A DNA stretch of 7,153 nucleotides from Planctomycetota bacterium (lineage in GTDB: Bacteria > Planctomycetota > Planctomycetia > Gemmatales > Gemmataceae): assembly GCA_016200155.1 (NCBI GenBank), contig JACQFG010000122.1, positions 1 through 7,153 on the forward strand, given 5' to 3'. The position numbers and the translations under genes are program-made. The stretch's first letter is position 1; each line of letters starts with the position of its first letter. The notes beneath the pieces were generated by a model. The model saw only the letters and a program-made list of their open reading frames with translations. It did not search any database and was not told the DNA's origin. Below, piece after piece: positions 1 through 7,063 of this stretch.

Positions 1-298
1 CCATCCAGCCCTTGCCGTACGGATCGGTGGATACAATCGTGGGGTCCTTCTCGAGTGCATCGTTGCGGGCGACGATCTCGCCGGCGACCGGGGCGTACAG
101 GTCGTTGACCGACTTCACCGATTCGATCTGCCCGAACGCCTGTTTCACCTCAAACTTCTTGCCGAGTTTGGCAAGCTCGACGAAGACAACGTCGGTGAGC
201 TGCTCGACCGCGAATTTCGTGATGCCGACGGTGCAGACGTCTCCCTCGACGCTCGCCCATTCGTGAGATTCGGCGTATCGCAAATTGGTTGGGACCAT
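1..298 (-). CDS. gcvH: Glycine cleavage system H protein, partial (C-terminus beyond the left edge)
   Basis: This is the lipoyl carrier of the glycine cleavage system. Its lipoamide arm takes the aminomethyl group from the P protein, passes it to the T protein and is reoxidised by the L protein in the cytosol. About 99 residues are visible, opening with MVPTNLRYAESHEW. The family segments VGIT (24-27), EQLTDVVFVEL (32-42) and IESVKSVNDLYAPVAGE (58-74) are present. Lys62 in ESVKS is the expected lipoylation site. H proteins are usually about 125-130 residues, so roughly 30 are missing at the window edge. The ATG at 296-298 is chosen because AAGGAG lies 5 nt upstream. It follows gcvT after 68 nt, almost all of it a palindromic repeat, so the two are probably co-transcribed. 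Glycine decarboxylase (gcvP) may follow outside the window, but this is not visible. Confidence 0.96.
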   Translation of the reverse strand, partial: MVPTNLRYAESHEWASVEGDVCTVGITKFAVEQLTDVVFVELAKLGKKFEVKQAFGQIESVKSVNDLYAPVAGEIVARNDALEKDPTIVSTDPYGKGWM

Positions 299-303
299 GA
301 TTG

Positions 304-309
304 CTCCTT
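304..309 (-). promoter_or_regulatory. Ribosome binding site of gcvH
   Basis: The minus strand reads AAGGAG, 5 nt before the gcvH ATG. It fixes the start and lies just downstream of the palindromic repeat, so the repeat does not cover it. Confidence 0.8.
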
Positions 310-310
310 C

Positions 311-371
311 CGTAGCCACAAGCTGCCAGCTTGTGAGCTTTGAGTCGGCAAGCTGGCAGCTTGCCGCTACG
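311..371. repeat. Palindromic REP-like element between gcvT and gcvH
   Basis: Two arms, 311-333 and 349-371, pair over 23 positions with two mismatches and leave a 15-nt loop. Each arm is itself a palindrome: CAAGCTG, one base, CAGCTTG. The element could fold as one long hairpin or two short ones. No T-run follows on either strand, so it does not look like a classical terminator. It begins inside the last codons of gcvT and supplies the TAG stop (367-369). It may affect mRNA stability between the two genes (inference). Similar palindromes are familiar to me from planctomycete genomes, but I could not search for them. Confidence 0.8.
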
Positions 372-1446
372 ATTTCGGCCGCTTGTAGAACGGCATCGGC
401 ACGACGACGGCTTCCTCGTCGTTGCCGCGGATATCGATGGCGAGCGGCGTGCCGATTTTCTGATACGCGGGATCGACGTAGGCCATCGCGATCGGCCTGG
501 CGAAGGTCGGCGAATGGGTGCCGCTGGTCACGGTCCCAATCTGCTTGCCGTTTGCCTTGACGATTGCGCCTTCGCGGGCGATGCGCTTGCCCTTCAACTC
601 CAGGCCGACGCGGACGCGCAGCGTCGCATCGCTTTTTCTTCGCACCAAGGCTTCCTTGCCGCGGAAGTCGCCCTTGTCGAGCTTGACGGCCCAGCTCAAG
701 CCGGCCTGGAACGGGTCGATGTCTTCGCTGAGTTCGTGACCGTACAGCGGCATGGCGGCTTCGAGGCGGAGGGTGTCACGGGCGCCCAGGCCGCACGGCT
801 TGCCGCCGCGCTGCAGCAGATCTTCCCAGAGCTGCACGCCGAACGCGTTGGCAATCATGATCTCGACGCCATCCTCGCCGGTGTAGCCGGTTCGGCTGAT
901 GACGCACGGCTGATTGCGATAGCGCGTCGGGGCGGCGTAGTAGTAGGCAAGCGTACTGGGATCGAGTTCGGTGAGTTTGGCGCACATCGCCATCGCCTTG
1001 GGGCCTTGCACGGCGATCATACATGTCGAAAGCGTCTGGTCGTCCATCTTCACATCGAGCGGGCCCTTGCTGGCGTTGATCCAGTCGACGATCTTCGCGC
1101 GATTGCTGGCGTTGACAACCATGGCGTAGCCGTAGGGCCAGCGGTAGACGAGGACGTCGTCCTTGATGCCGCCGTTGTCGTTGCAGACCAGGCCGTAGCG
1201 GACCTGGCCGTCCTTCATCGTGGCGGCGTTGTTGGTGTAAATCTTCTGGATGAGTTGCAAGGTGTCGGGCCCGCCGAAGGAAAGCCGGCCCATGTGGCTG
1301 ACGTCGAACAACCCGGCCGCACTGCGCACGGCGGTGTGCTCGTCGATGATGGTGGTGTACTGCACCGGCATGTCCCAGCCGCCGAAATCGACCATGCGGC
1401 CGCCATGTGCGGCGTGCCAATCGTGGAGTACGGTACGCTGTCCCAT
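367..1446 (-). CDS. gcvT: Glycine cleavage system T protein (aminomethyltransferase)
   Basis: This enzyme transfers the methylene group from aminomethyl-lipoyl GcvH to tetrahydrofolate, releasing ammonia and giving 5,10-methylene-THF. The protein has 359 residues, matching the family (about 360). Visible signatures are RMVDFGGWDMPVQY (17-30), DVSHMG (48-53), GGIKDDVLVY (92-101, holding the conserved Asp of the folate site), VVNASNR (110-116), AVQGPKAM (145-152), GYTGEDGVEI (187-196) and GARDTLRLEAAMPLYGHEL (221-239). The ATG at 1444-1446 gives the usual N-terminus (MGQRTVLHDWH). The frame stays open upstream to an ATG at 1512, but those codons lie in a repeat and look non-native. No strong ribosome site precedes either start. 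It is the first gene after a probable terminator and precedes gcvH. Its stop codon lies within a palindromic repeat. Confidence 0.97.
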   Translation of the reverse strand: MGQRTVLHDWHAAHGGRMVDFGGWDMPVQYTTIIDEHTAVRSAAGLFDVSHMGRLSFGGPDTLQLIQKIYTNNAATMKDGQVRYGLVCNDNGGIKDDVLVYRWPYGYAMVVNASNRAKIVDWINASKGPLDVKMDDQTLSTCMIAVQGPKAMAMCAKLTELDPSTLAYYYAAPTRYRNQPCVISRTGYTGEDGVEIMIANAFGVQLWEDLLQRGGKPCGLGARDTLRLEAAMPLYGHELSEDIDPFQAGLSWAVKLDKGDFRGKEALVRRKSDATLRVRVGLELKGKRIAREGAIVKANGKQIGTVTSGTHSPTFARPIAMAYVDPAYQKIGTPLAIDIRGNDEEAVVVPMPFYKRPKS

Positions 1447-1487
1447 GCTTGTTCTGTAGTGAAATTCGACCGTTTTGGACACGCCTT

Positions 1488-1531
1488 GCCGCTTGCCGTT
1501 TAGCGCTCGCATGGCGCCGCGCGAACGCTAA
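1488..1531. repeat. Inverted repeat with a GCTTGC/TTTAGCG motif upstream of gcvT
   Basis: Arms 1500-1510 (TTAGCGCTCGC) and 1521-1531 (GCGAACGCTAA) pair at 10 of 11 positions around a 10-nt loop. The preceding GCCGCTTGCCGTTTAGCG recurs, with small differences, at 7134-7153 upstream of gapA. The element separates the terminator from the gcvT start and is probably a dispersed repeat; I see no convincing promoter or glycine-riboswitch motif in the leader around it. Confidence 0.6.
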
Positions 1532-1546
1532 GGCGATCGGCAGAAG

Positions 1547-1604
1547 AAAAAATACCACGACGCGGAGCGTCGTGCCACATTGTGGCACGACGCTCCGCGT
1601 CGTG
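1547..1604 (-). terminator. Probable Rho-independent terminator after the exported Cys-rich protein gene
   Basis: Arms 1556-1579 and 1581-1604 form a perfect 24-bp inverted repeat around a single base, so the physical loop must open a few pairs. On the minus strand the stem is followed by GTA and six T residues (1552-1547), then CTTC. It begins 42 nt after the stop codon of the exported protein. Each arm is also a palindrome (ACGACGC, GGA, GCGTCGT), the same two-level design as the repeat at 311-371, so this is probably a dispersed palindrome serving as a terminator. It likely separates the gapA-to-1647 cluster from gcvTH. Confidence 0.7.
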
Positions 1605-1646
1605 ATTGGTACATTTGCTTTTGCCGGTCGCCTAAACGTAAACCGG

Positions 1647-2123
1647 TCACGGCTCCTTCCACGGCTCTTCCTTGAAGTCGAGCGGGGCGCCGCAGCAATC
1701 GCATGGGCCGCCCTCGAAGCGCTTGATCGCGCAGACGTCGCAATAATAGTACACGTCATGGACCTTGCCCTTGACGATGCTCTTGACATTGATGACCTGC
1801 AGGATTTCCGAGTTGGGAATTTTTCGTGCTGTGAGCCGCATCGGGCGATTGAGCAGCTTGGCGTCCTTGAAGAACATGCGTGAGCCGTCGTCCTTGAGCA
1901 GCGGATAGAGCTTGCCGTCGTCGGTTTGCAGGACGAGCGGATTAACATCGGCATCGAGCTTGATGTTGTCTTTTTTCAGCAGCTCGCCCAGCGGGACGAC
2001 CTTGCCGATCCAGTAGTCGTTCTTGGCGGCGGCCTTCGGAGCACTCGCCGACCCGCCGCACAACGGCAGGAGCGCGAAGCCCACGGCGAGCAGCAGGCCG
2101 GTCCGGCGTTTCCAGGTGTTCAT
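1647..2123 (-). CDS. Exported protein of unknown function with a C-terminal cysteine cluster
   Basis: The product has 158 residues and I cannot give it a function. Residues 4-6 (WKRR region) are basic, about 9-22 are hydrophobic, and a signal-peptidase site is plausible near 26-28 (GSASA). Cys22 follows LPL, a poor lipobox, so a lipoprotein is unlikely. The mature part has a middle region with charged, TDDGKLYPLLKDDG-like turns, then a cysteine cluster: C128-x2-C131, nine residues, C141-x-C143-C144. This pattern suggests a small zinc-ribbon or metal site. I recall similar YYCDVC...CECCG tails in planctomycete hypothetical proteins (memory only). The ATG at 2121-2123 is preferred over one 15 nt upstream because GGGAG lies 8 nt before it. 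It follows the kinase gene by 28 nt, suggesting co-transcription, and is the last gene before the terminator. Confidence 0.85.
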   Translation of the reverse strand: MNTWKRRTGLLLAVGFALLPLCGGSASAPKAAAKNDYWIGKVVPLGELLKKDNIKLDADVNPLVLQTDDGKLYPLLKDDGSRMFFKDAKLLNRPMRLTARKIPNSEILQVINVKSIVKGKVHDVYYYCDVCAIKRFEGGPCDCCGAPLDFKEEPWKEP

Positions 2124-2131
2124 GATCGAGG

Positions 2132-2136
2132 CTCCC
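2132..2136 (-). promoter_or_regulatory. Ribosome binding site deciding the start of the exported protein
   Basis: The minus strand reads GGGAG, 8 nt before the ATG at 2121-2123. The upstream in-frame ATG (2136-2138) overlaps this motif and has no ribosome site of its own. Confidence 0.6.
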
Positions 2137-2151
2137 ATGCGGCGGCGGTGG

Positions 2152-3024
2152 TCACCATTTCCCCGAAAGCTGCGTGAGCGCGTCGCGAAATTCGCCGGGC
2201 GTCTGGTAGCGCCGCTTCGGTTCCTGATCGATCGATTTCAGCAGCAAGGCGACGACGTCGTCCGGCAGGTCGGGCCGCAAGCCGCGCGGGTCGCGCGGCA
2301 CACTGTTGACGATGGCTCGCCACACTTCCTGGGCCGACGCCTTTTTTTCCCACGGCAGCTCTCCGGTGAAGAGTTCGTAGGCGGTCACGCCCAGGGCATA
2401 GCAATCGACACGATGATCGGTGGGCATGCGCTTCAATAACTCGGGAGGCATGACGGTGCCGGTGCGATTGCCGGGCTTGCAGAATTCGGGCTTGTACGGG
2501 ATGGCGAGGCCGAGGTCGATGATCTTGACGATGCCCTCGCTGTTGACCATGACGTTGCGCGGGCAGATGTCGCGGTGCAGGAACCCGGCCTTGTGCATGG
2601 CCTCGATGCCGCTGGCGTACTGGCACAGGTAGTTGACGCGGTTGCCCTCGAGGTCCTTGTGCTTGGTCTCGACGAGAAAATTCATGCCGACACCGTCGAC
2701 GAGTTCCATGACGATGTACGGCTCTTTGTCGGTGGTCAGGCCGTGCTCGTAGGTCGTCACGATGTTCTGGTGCTTGAGCAGCAGGCAGATCTCGCCCTCG
2801 CTGGGCTTCTTGAGGCCGGGAAAGCGCGCCTCGAACTTGAGGGTCTTTTCGCGGTCGAGGACCTTCAGGCAAACGGTCTTGCCGGTCTGGCGATCACGAG
2901 CCCGCCAGACTTTCGACATGCTCCCCTGACCGGTCCGCCCGAGTAGATCGAAGCGCTTGTTGATGTCAACGGGCGACTTCTCGTCGCCGGAGAACAGTTG
3001 TTTGAACTTGTCAAAGAAACCCAT
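2152..3024 (-). CDS. Serine/threonine protein kinase-like protein, cytosolic, atypical catalytic loop
   Basis: The 290-residue protein is essentially one protein kinase fold. A short N-terminal stretch (MGFFDKFKQLF) is followed by the glycine loop GRTGQGSMSKVW (29-40), the ATP lysine Lys54 in VCLKV, a likely helix-C glutamate at 76 or 78, the catalytic loop HRDICPRN (150-157), DLG (170-172) in place of DFG, and PPE (193-195) in place of APE. The base Asp152 and metal ligands Asn157 and Asp170 are kept, but the usual lysine after HRDx is Cys154. Activity on Ser/Thr is therefore uncertain. No transmembrane segment or PASTA/WD40-like extension is seen, unlike many bacterial kinases. The ATG at 3022-3024 is preferred; the frame is open to an ATG at 3075, but that lies inside a repeat arm. 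The substrate is unknown. It follows accD after a 124-nt gap filled by an inverted repeat and precedes the exported protein gene by 28 nt. Confidence 0.9.
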   Translation of the reverse strand: MGFFDKFKQLFSGDEKSPVDINKRFDLLGRTGQGSMSKVWRARDRQTGKTVCLKVLDREKTLKFEARFPGLKKPSEGEICLLLKHQNIVTTYEHGLTTDKEPYIVMELVDGVGMNFLVETKHKDLEGNRVNYLCQYASGIEAMHKAGFLHRDICPRNVMVNSEGIVKIIDLGLAIPYKPEFCKPGNRTGTVMPPELLKRMPTDHRVDCYALGVTAYELFTGELPWEKKASAQEVWRAIVNSVPRDPRGLRPDLPDDVVALLLKSIDQEPKRRYQTPGEFRDALTQLSGKW

Positions 3025-3049
3025 GGTGGTCCGAGTCCAAAGTTCCAAT

Positions 3050-3131
3050 TTAACCACGGATTTCACGAATAACACGGATGGAAGTGGAAGGCTATTCTCC
3101 CATCCGTGTTATCCGTGAAATCCGTGGTTAA
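3050..3131. repeat. Long inverted repeat of CACGGAT units between accD and the kinase gene
   Basis: Arms 3050-3081 and 3100-3131 pair over 32 positions with one mismatch (still a possible G-T pair) around an 18-nt loop. On the minus strand the 5' arm contains three CACGGAT units at a 9-base period, separated by TT and AA. The opposite arm has one changed unit (CACGAAT). No T-run follows, so termination is not supported. Motifs of this type are, from memory, dispersed in planctomycete and other bacterial genomes; I could not search. Confidence 0.85.
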
Positions 3132-3148
3132 CATGATTTTCATTTCGT

Positions 3149-3955
3149 TCAATGTTCACAATAATCGATAACACGGGCAAGTTCCATCCGTAAATCCTTG
3201 CGCGGGATGATGCGATCGACGAAGCCGTGCTTGAGGAGGAACTCGCTGGTCTGGAAGCCGTCGGGGAGTTCGATGCGGACGGTGTTCCAGATGGTGCGTT
3301 TGCCGGCGAAACCGACGAGAGCGCCGGGCTCGGCAAAGGTGACGTCGCCCTGGAGCGCGAAGCTGGCCGCGACGCCGCCCATCGTGGGATTGGTGAGGAT
3401 CGAGATATAGAGTCCGCCGACCTGATCGTAGCGGGCCAGGGCGGCGGAAACCTTGGCCATCTGCATGAGCGACAGGATGCCTTCCTGCATGCGGGCCCCG
3501 CCGCCGGAGCCGCTGACGATGATCACGGGCAGCATCAGGCGCGTCGCTTCCTCGATGGCGCGGGTGAGCTTTTCGCCGACGACGGAGCCCATGCTGCCGG
3601 CCATGAACGCGAAATCGGTCACCGCGAACACGACGGGCCGGCCGCGCACATAGCCGCGCCCGACGACGGCGGCGTCGGGCATGCCGGTCTTGGCCTGCTC
3701 GGCCTTGAGCCGCTGACTGTAGATGACGCGGTCCTTGAACTCGAGCGGGTCCCTGGGGCGCAAATCGGTAAACCATTCCTCGAAGCTTTCCTCATCGAGC
3801 AGCTGCTTGATGCGGTCGCGCGCCGGCAGATAGAAATGATGCTGGCACTCCGGACAGACGTTGAAGCGCGACTCGGCTTCCTTGCGAAAGACGGTCGCCT
3901 TGCACTGCGGACAGCGAATCCACAGGCCTTCGGGGACGCCGCGTTTGCGAGCCAT
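3149..3955 (-). CDS. accD: Acetyl-CoA carboxylase carboxyltransferase subunit beta
   Basis: AccD pairs with AccA to form the carboxyltransferase, which moves the carboxyl group from carboxybiotin on AccB to acetyl-CoA, making malonyl-CoA for fatty acid synthesis in the cytosol. The 268-residue product begins MARKRGVPEGLWIRCPQC. A four-cysteine zinc ribbon is formed by Cys15, Cys18, Cys34 and Cys37. The crotonase-like core follows, with TDFAFMAGSMGSVVGEK (113-129), the oxyanion region SGSGGGARMQEG (148-159), LTNPTMGGVAASFA (187-200) and GFAGKRTIWNTV (215-226). Family members are usually 280-300 residues, so it is slightly short but has no visible gap. The ATG at 3953-3955 is the usual start just ahead of the zinc ribbon; only a weak GAGG lies upstream. 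It is 65 nt downstream of pgk. No accA is present in this window. Confidence 0.97.
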   Translation of the reverse strand: MARKRGVPEGLWIRCPQCKATVFRKEAESRFNVCPECQHHFYLPARDRIKQLLDEESFEEWFTDLRPRDPLEFKDRVIYSQRLKAEQAKTGMPDAAVVGRGYVRGRPVVFAVTDFAFMAGSMGSVVGEKLTRAIEEATRLMLPVIIVSGSGGGARMQEGILSLMQMAKVSAALARYDQVGGLYISILTNPTMGGVAASFALQGDVTFAEPGALVGFAGKRTIWNTVRIELPDGFQTSEFLLKHGFVDRIIPRKDLRMELARVIDYCEH

Positions 3956-3968
3956 GCTATCAGCCTCT

Positions 3969-4009
3969 GCCGCTTGCGGCGTAGCAAAACCGCGACGCCC
4001 GCAAGCGGC
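3969..4009. repeat. Palindromic element between pgk and accD
   Basis: GCCGCTTGCGG (3969-3979) pairs perfectly with CCGCAAGCGGC (3999-4009), and the stem can be extended inward by CGT/ACG across a one-base bulge. On the minus strand a T-run (4017-4011) lies before the stem rather than after it, so this is not a normal terminator for pgk. Its GCCGCTTGC core resembles the repeats at 1488 and 7134. It probably leaves pgk and accD able to share a transcript (inference). Confidence 0.7.
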
Positions 4010-4020
4010 GAAAAAAATTA

Positions 4021-5268
<1,248 letters not shown>

Positions 5269-5673
5269 GAAGTTGCCCTGGTCAATAAGCAGTTTCACAT
5301 GAGGATAGTCAAGGATTTTTCGGTCGGCTGTCAACAATGGGACATCAAGGTACCGCGCGGTTGCGACAAGGATTTGATCCGCCGGATCACGGTGAAACGG
5401 CGGCGGCAACCGGGTGGAGTCCACGGCAATTCCGGGTGACAGATTGACCAAGCTGACCCCAGGTTCGCTCAATGCCAGATTGATCCATTCCCCAATGGGT
5501 CGTGTCAGCTCCAACTTTCCGGCGTGAACTAAGAGCGCGACTTCCCAACAGGAAATGATACTGACTCCCCAACCGCCTTCCCGATGCTTCATCATTTGCG
5601 CGCAAGGGAACGGTGACAATTTACGGCTCTTCTCCATCCACCAAATCCATATGTGGGTATCGAGAAGAATCAC
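5269..5673 (-). CDS. vapC: VapC-family PIN-domain toxin without its own stop codon, in frame with pgk
   Basis: VapC toxins are Mg-dependent ribonucleases that cut RNA and arrest translation unless bound by the partner antitoxin. About 135 codons precede pgk. The acidic PIN residues are in place: Asp5 in LLDTHIW, Glu44 in SCWEVA, Asp99 in RDPADQILVATA and Asp117 in LLTADRKIL. The fold ends normally near DYPHVKLL (122-129), but no stop follows; six more codons lead into the pgk ATG. The GTG at 5671-5673 is chosen because it overlaps the antitoxin TGA (GTGA) and has GGGAGG 7 nt upstream. The open frame also extends to a GTG at 5703. A hand count gives 43% GC for 5281-5340 and 52% for 5461-5520, against 78% for 4141-4200 in pgk, consistent with acquisition. 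The toxin may exist free, as a VapC-Pgk fusion, or both. Confidence 0.88.
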
Positions 5674-5969
5674 GAAAGGGCCTCCCAATCCTCCAGCGGG
5701 CACGCCGGCCCGAACGGACCTTCATAATGAATCACGGACCCCTCCAGGAGATTGGGATTCGCGGCCAGTTGTTTTACCAGCTCCGGAGACAACTTCGGTA
5801 TTTCCATCGTCAATTCCCGAATTTTTCGGGCACGCGCCTGCTCGAGCGATTCCTGCGGGTCGTCGATGGGAGTGACGACGACTTCCACTTTCGTGCCTTT
5901 CAACTCCACAGGGACGGCAATGGAAAGCGTCGGCCCCGTGACGGTTTCGATCGTATGGATGGCTTGCAT
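5670..5969 (-). CDS. VapB-like antitoxin partner of the PIN toxin
   Basis: The product has 99 residues from MQAIHTIETV. The N-terminal part (1-36) is a run of short beta strands (TLSIAVPVEL, KVEVVVTPID) like the small DNA-binding or dimerising domains of VapB/AbrB-type antitoxins. Residues about 37-72 are charged and probably helical, and the C-terminal tail ends GPACPLEDWEAL, a pattern I recall in planctomycete antitoxins next to PIN toxins (memory only). Such tails normally wrap the toxin and block its active site. The exact antitoxin family is uncertain, so no gene symbol is given. It overlaps vapC by four bases (GTGA). Two ATGs adjoin (5970-5972 and 5967-5969); the second has a better 6-nt spacing from AGGAGG. 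Such pairs usually repress their own promoter (family knowledge). It starts 37 nt after gapA. Confidence 0.8.
   Translation of the reverse strand: MQAIHTIETVTGPTLSIAVPVELKGTKVEVVVTPIDDPQESLEQARARKIRELTMEIPKLSPELVKQLAANPNLLEGSVIHYEGPFGPACPLEDWEALS
5681..5686 (-). promoter_or_regulatory. Ribosome binding site of vapC inside the antitoxin gene
   Basis: GGGAGG on the minus strand lies 7 nt before the GTG at 5673. It sits within the last codons of the antitoxin gene, which fits translational coupling and supports this GTG over the one at 5703. Confidence 0.75.
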
Positions 5970-5975
5970 CATTGA

Positions 5976-5981
5976 CCTCCT
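5976..5981 (-). promoter_or_regulatory. Ribosome binding site of the antitoxin gene
   Basis: A full AGGAGG on the minus strand lies 6 nt before the ATG at 5969 (3 nt before the alternative at 5972). It is the strongest ribosome site in the window and stronger than the one before vapC's neighbour pgk, as expected if antitoxin must exceed toxin. Confidence 0.8.
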
Positions 5982-5987
5982 CTGATC

Positions 5988-5993
5988 ATTATA
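5988..5993 (-). promoter_or_regulatory. Possible -10 box of a toxin-antitoxin promoter
   Basis: The minus strand reads TATAAT, an exact sigma70 -10 consensus, in the short gap after gapA and 7 nt before the antitoxin ribosome site. No recognisable -35 box stands 16-18 nt upstream (that stretch is in the end of gapA), and there is no extended TGn. A TGATCA palindrome (5983-5988) next to it could be an operator. The call is tentative. Confidence 0.3.
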
Positions 5994-6006
5994 GACGCGC
6001 ACAAGG

Positions 6007-7053
6007 CTACTTGATCCCCGCCATGTGTTTGAGCAAATCGACGCAGCGGTTCGAGTAGCCCCACTCGTTGTCGTACCAGCTCACCAGCTTGAAGAATCGG
6101 CTATTGAGTTCCATGCCCGAGCCGGCGTCGAAGATGCTCGAATGCGGATCATGCAGGAAATCGGTCGAAACGACCTCGTCCGCCGTGTAGGCGAGAATGC
6201 CCTTCAAATAGGTCTCGCTCGCCTTCTTCATGGCGGCGCAGATTTCCTTGTAGGTCGTATCCTTCGACGAGCGGAACGTGAGGTCCACGACCGACACGGT
6301 CGGCGTCGGCACGCGGAACGACATGCCGGTCAGCTTGCCCTTGACGGCGGGAATGACCTCGCCAACCGCCTTCGCGGCGCCGGTGCCGGACGGGATGATA
6401 TTGATGCCCGCGGAACGACCGCCCTTCCAGTCCTTCTTCGATGGGCCGTCGACCGTCTTCTGAGTGGCCGTGTAGCTGTGTACCGTCGTCATCAGGCCCT
6501 CGTCGATGCCGAAGCCTTCCTTCAAGAGGACATGCACGACCGGGGCGAGGCAGTTCGTCGTGCAGCTGGCGTTGGAGACGATGTTGTGCTTGGCGGCATC
6601 GTAGGTCGTGTGATTGACGCCCATCAGCAGCATGGCGTCGTGCCCCTTGGCCGGCGCCGAGATGATGACCTTCTTCGCGCCGGCGCTGATGTGTCCCTTC
6701 GCCTTCTCGGCGTCCGTGAACAGGCCGGTCGATTCGATGACGTACTCGACGCCGAGCGCCTTCCACGGAATCGCCGCGGGCCCTTCCTTGACGCCGAGCA
6801 CCTGGATCGTGTGGCCGTCAACGATGAGCCGGTCATCTTCGGCGACACTCGGTGCGGACTTCTCGCTCGTCACGGTGTACTTGAATTTTCCCTGGGTCGA
6901 ATCGTATTTGAGCAGATAGGCAAGGTTATCGGCGGGGACGAGATCATTGACGGCGACCACGTTGACCGCCTTGCCGAGCAGACCCTGTTCGACGAGCGCG
7001 CGAAAGACGAGCCGACCGATGCGGCCGAAACCGTTGATGCCGAGCTTGAGCAT
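6007..7053 (-). CDS. gapA: Glyceraldehyde-3-phosphate dehydrogenase, type I
   Basis: This enzyme oxidises and phosphorylates glyceraldehyde-3-phosphate to 1,3-bisphosphoglycerate, reducing NAD; Pgk uses the product. The 348 residues (family about 330-350) start with the Rossmann motif GINGFGRIGR (5-14). VNDL at 35-38, with Asp37 in the usual NAD-binding place, points to NAD rather than NADP (inference). The active site SNASCTTNCLAP (160-171) holds catalytic Cys164, with His192 in TTVHSYTATQ. Further signatures are RSAGINIIPSGTGAAKAVG (213-231), FRVPTPTVSVVDLT (246-259) and WYDNEWGYSNR (326-336). The ATG at 7051-7053 gives the standard N-terminus MLKLGINGFG, with AGGAG 5 nt upstream. It is separated from pgk only by the toxin-antitoxin genes, suggesting an ancestral gapA-pgk operon. 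Confidence 0.98.
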   Translation of the reverse strand: MLKLGINGFGRIGRLVFRALVEQGLLGKAVNVVAVNDLVPADNLAYLLKYDSTQGKFKYTVTSEKSAPSVAEDDRLIVDGHTIQVLGVKEGPAAIPWKALGVEYVIESTGLFTDAEKAKGHISAGAKKVIISAPAKGHDAMLLMGVNHTTYDAAKHNIVSNASCTTNCLAPVVHVLLKEGFGIDEGLMTTVHSYTATQKTVDGPSKKDWKGGRSAGINIIPSGTGAAKAVGEVIPAVKGKLTGMSFRVPTPTVSVVDLTFRSSKDTTYKEICAAMKKASETYLKGILAYTADEVVSTDFLHDPHSSIFDAGSGMELNSRFFKLVSWYDNEWGYSNRCVDLLKHMAGIK

Positions 7054-7058
7054 GGGGA

Positions 7059-7063
7059 CTCCT
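7059..7063 (-). promoter_or_regulatory. Ribosome binding site of gapA
   Basis: AGGAG on the minus strand stands 5 nt before the gapA ATG and confirms the start. Confidence 0.75.

Noticed and set aside
340..1503. Long plus-strand open frame opposite gcvT
   Set aside because: It mirrors gcvT codon for codon, has no recognisable protein family features and is the usual product of GC-rich codon bias.
1447..1512. Upstream ATG extension of gcvT
   Set aside because: The added 22 residues come from a dispersed repeat, and family members start near the ATG at 1446.
1447..1555. Glycine riboswitch upstream of gcvT
   Set aside because: The leader is short and mostly repeat; I see no tandem aptamer-like conserved blocks.
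776..1954. Second minus-strand open frame of 392 codons over gcvT and the exported protein gene
   Set aside because: Arg/His-rich out-of-frame product that crosses a terminator and a repeat; the true frames are clear.
3025..3075. Upstream ATG extension of the kinase (17 residues)
   Set aside because: The extra codons lie partly in an inverted repeat arm and add non-family sequence; the ATG at 3024 gives a sensible start.
3956..4020. Terminator between pgk and accD
   Set aside because: The T-run precedes the stem on the transcribed strand, so the required order is reversed.
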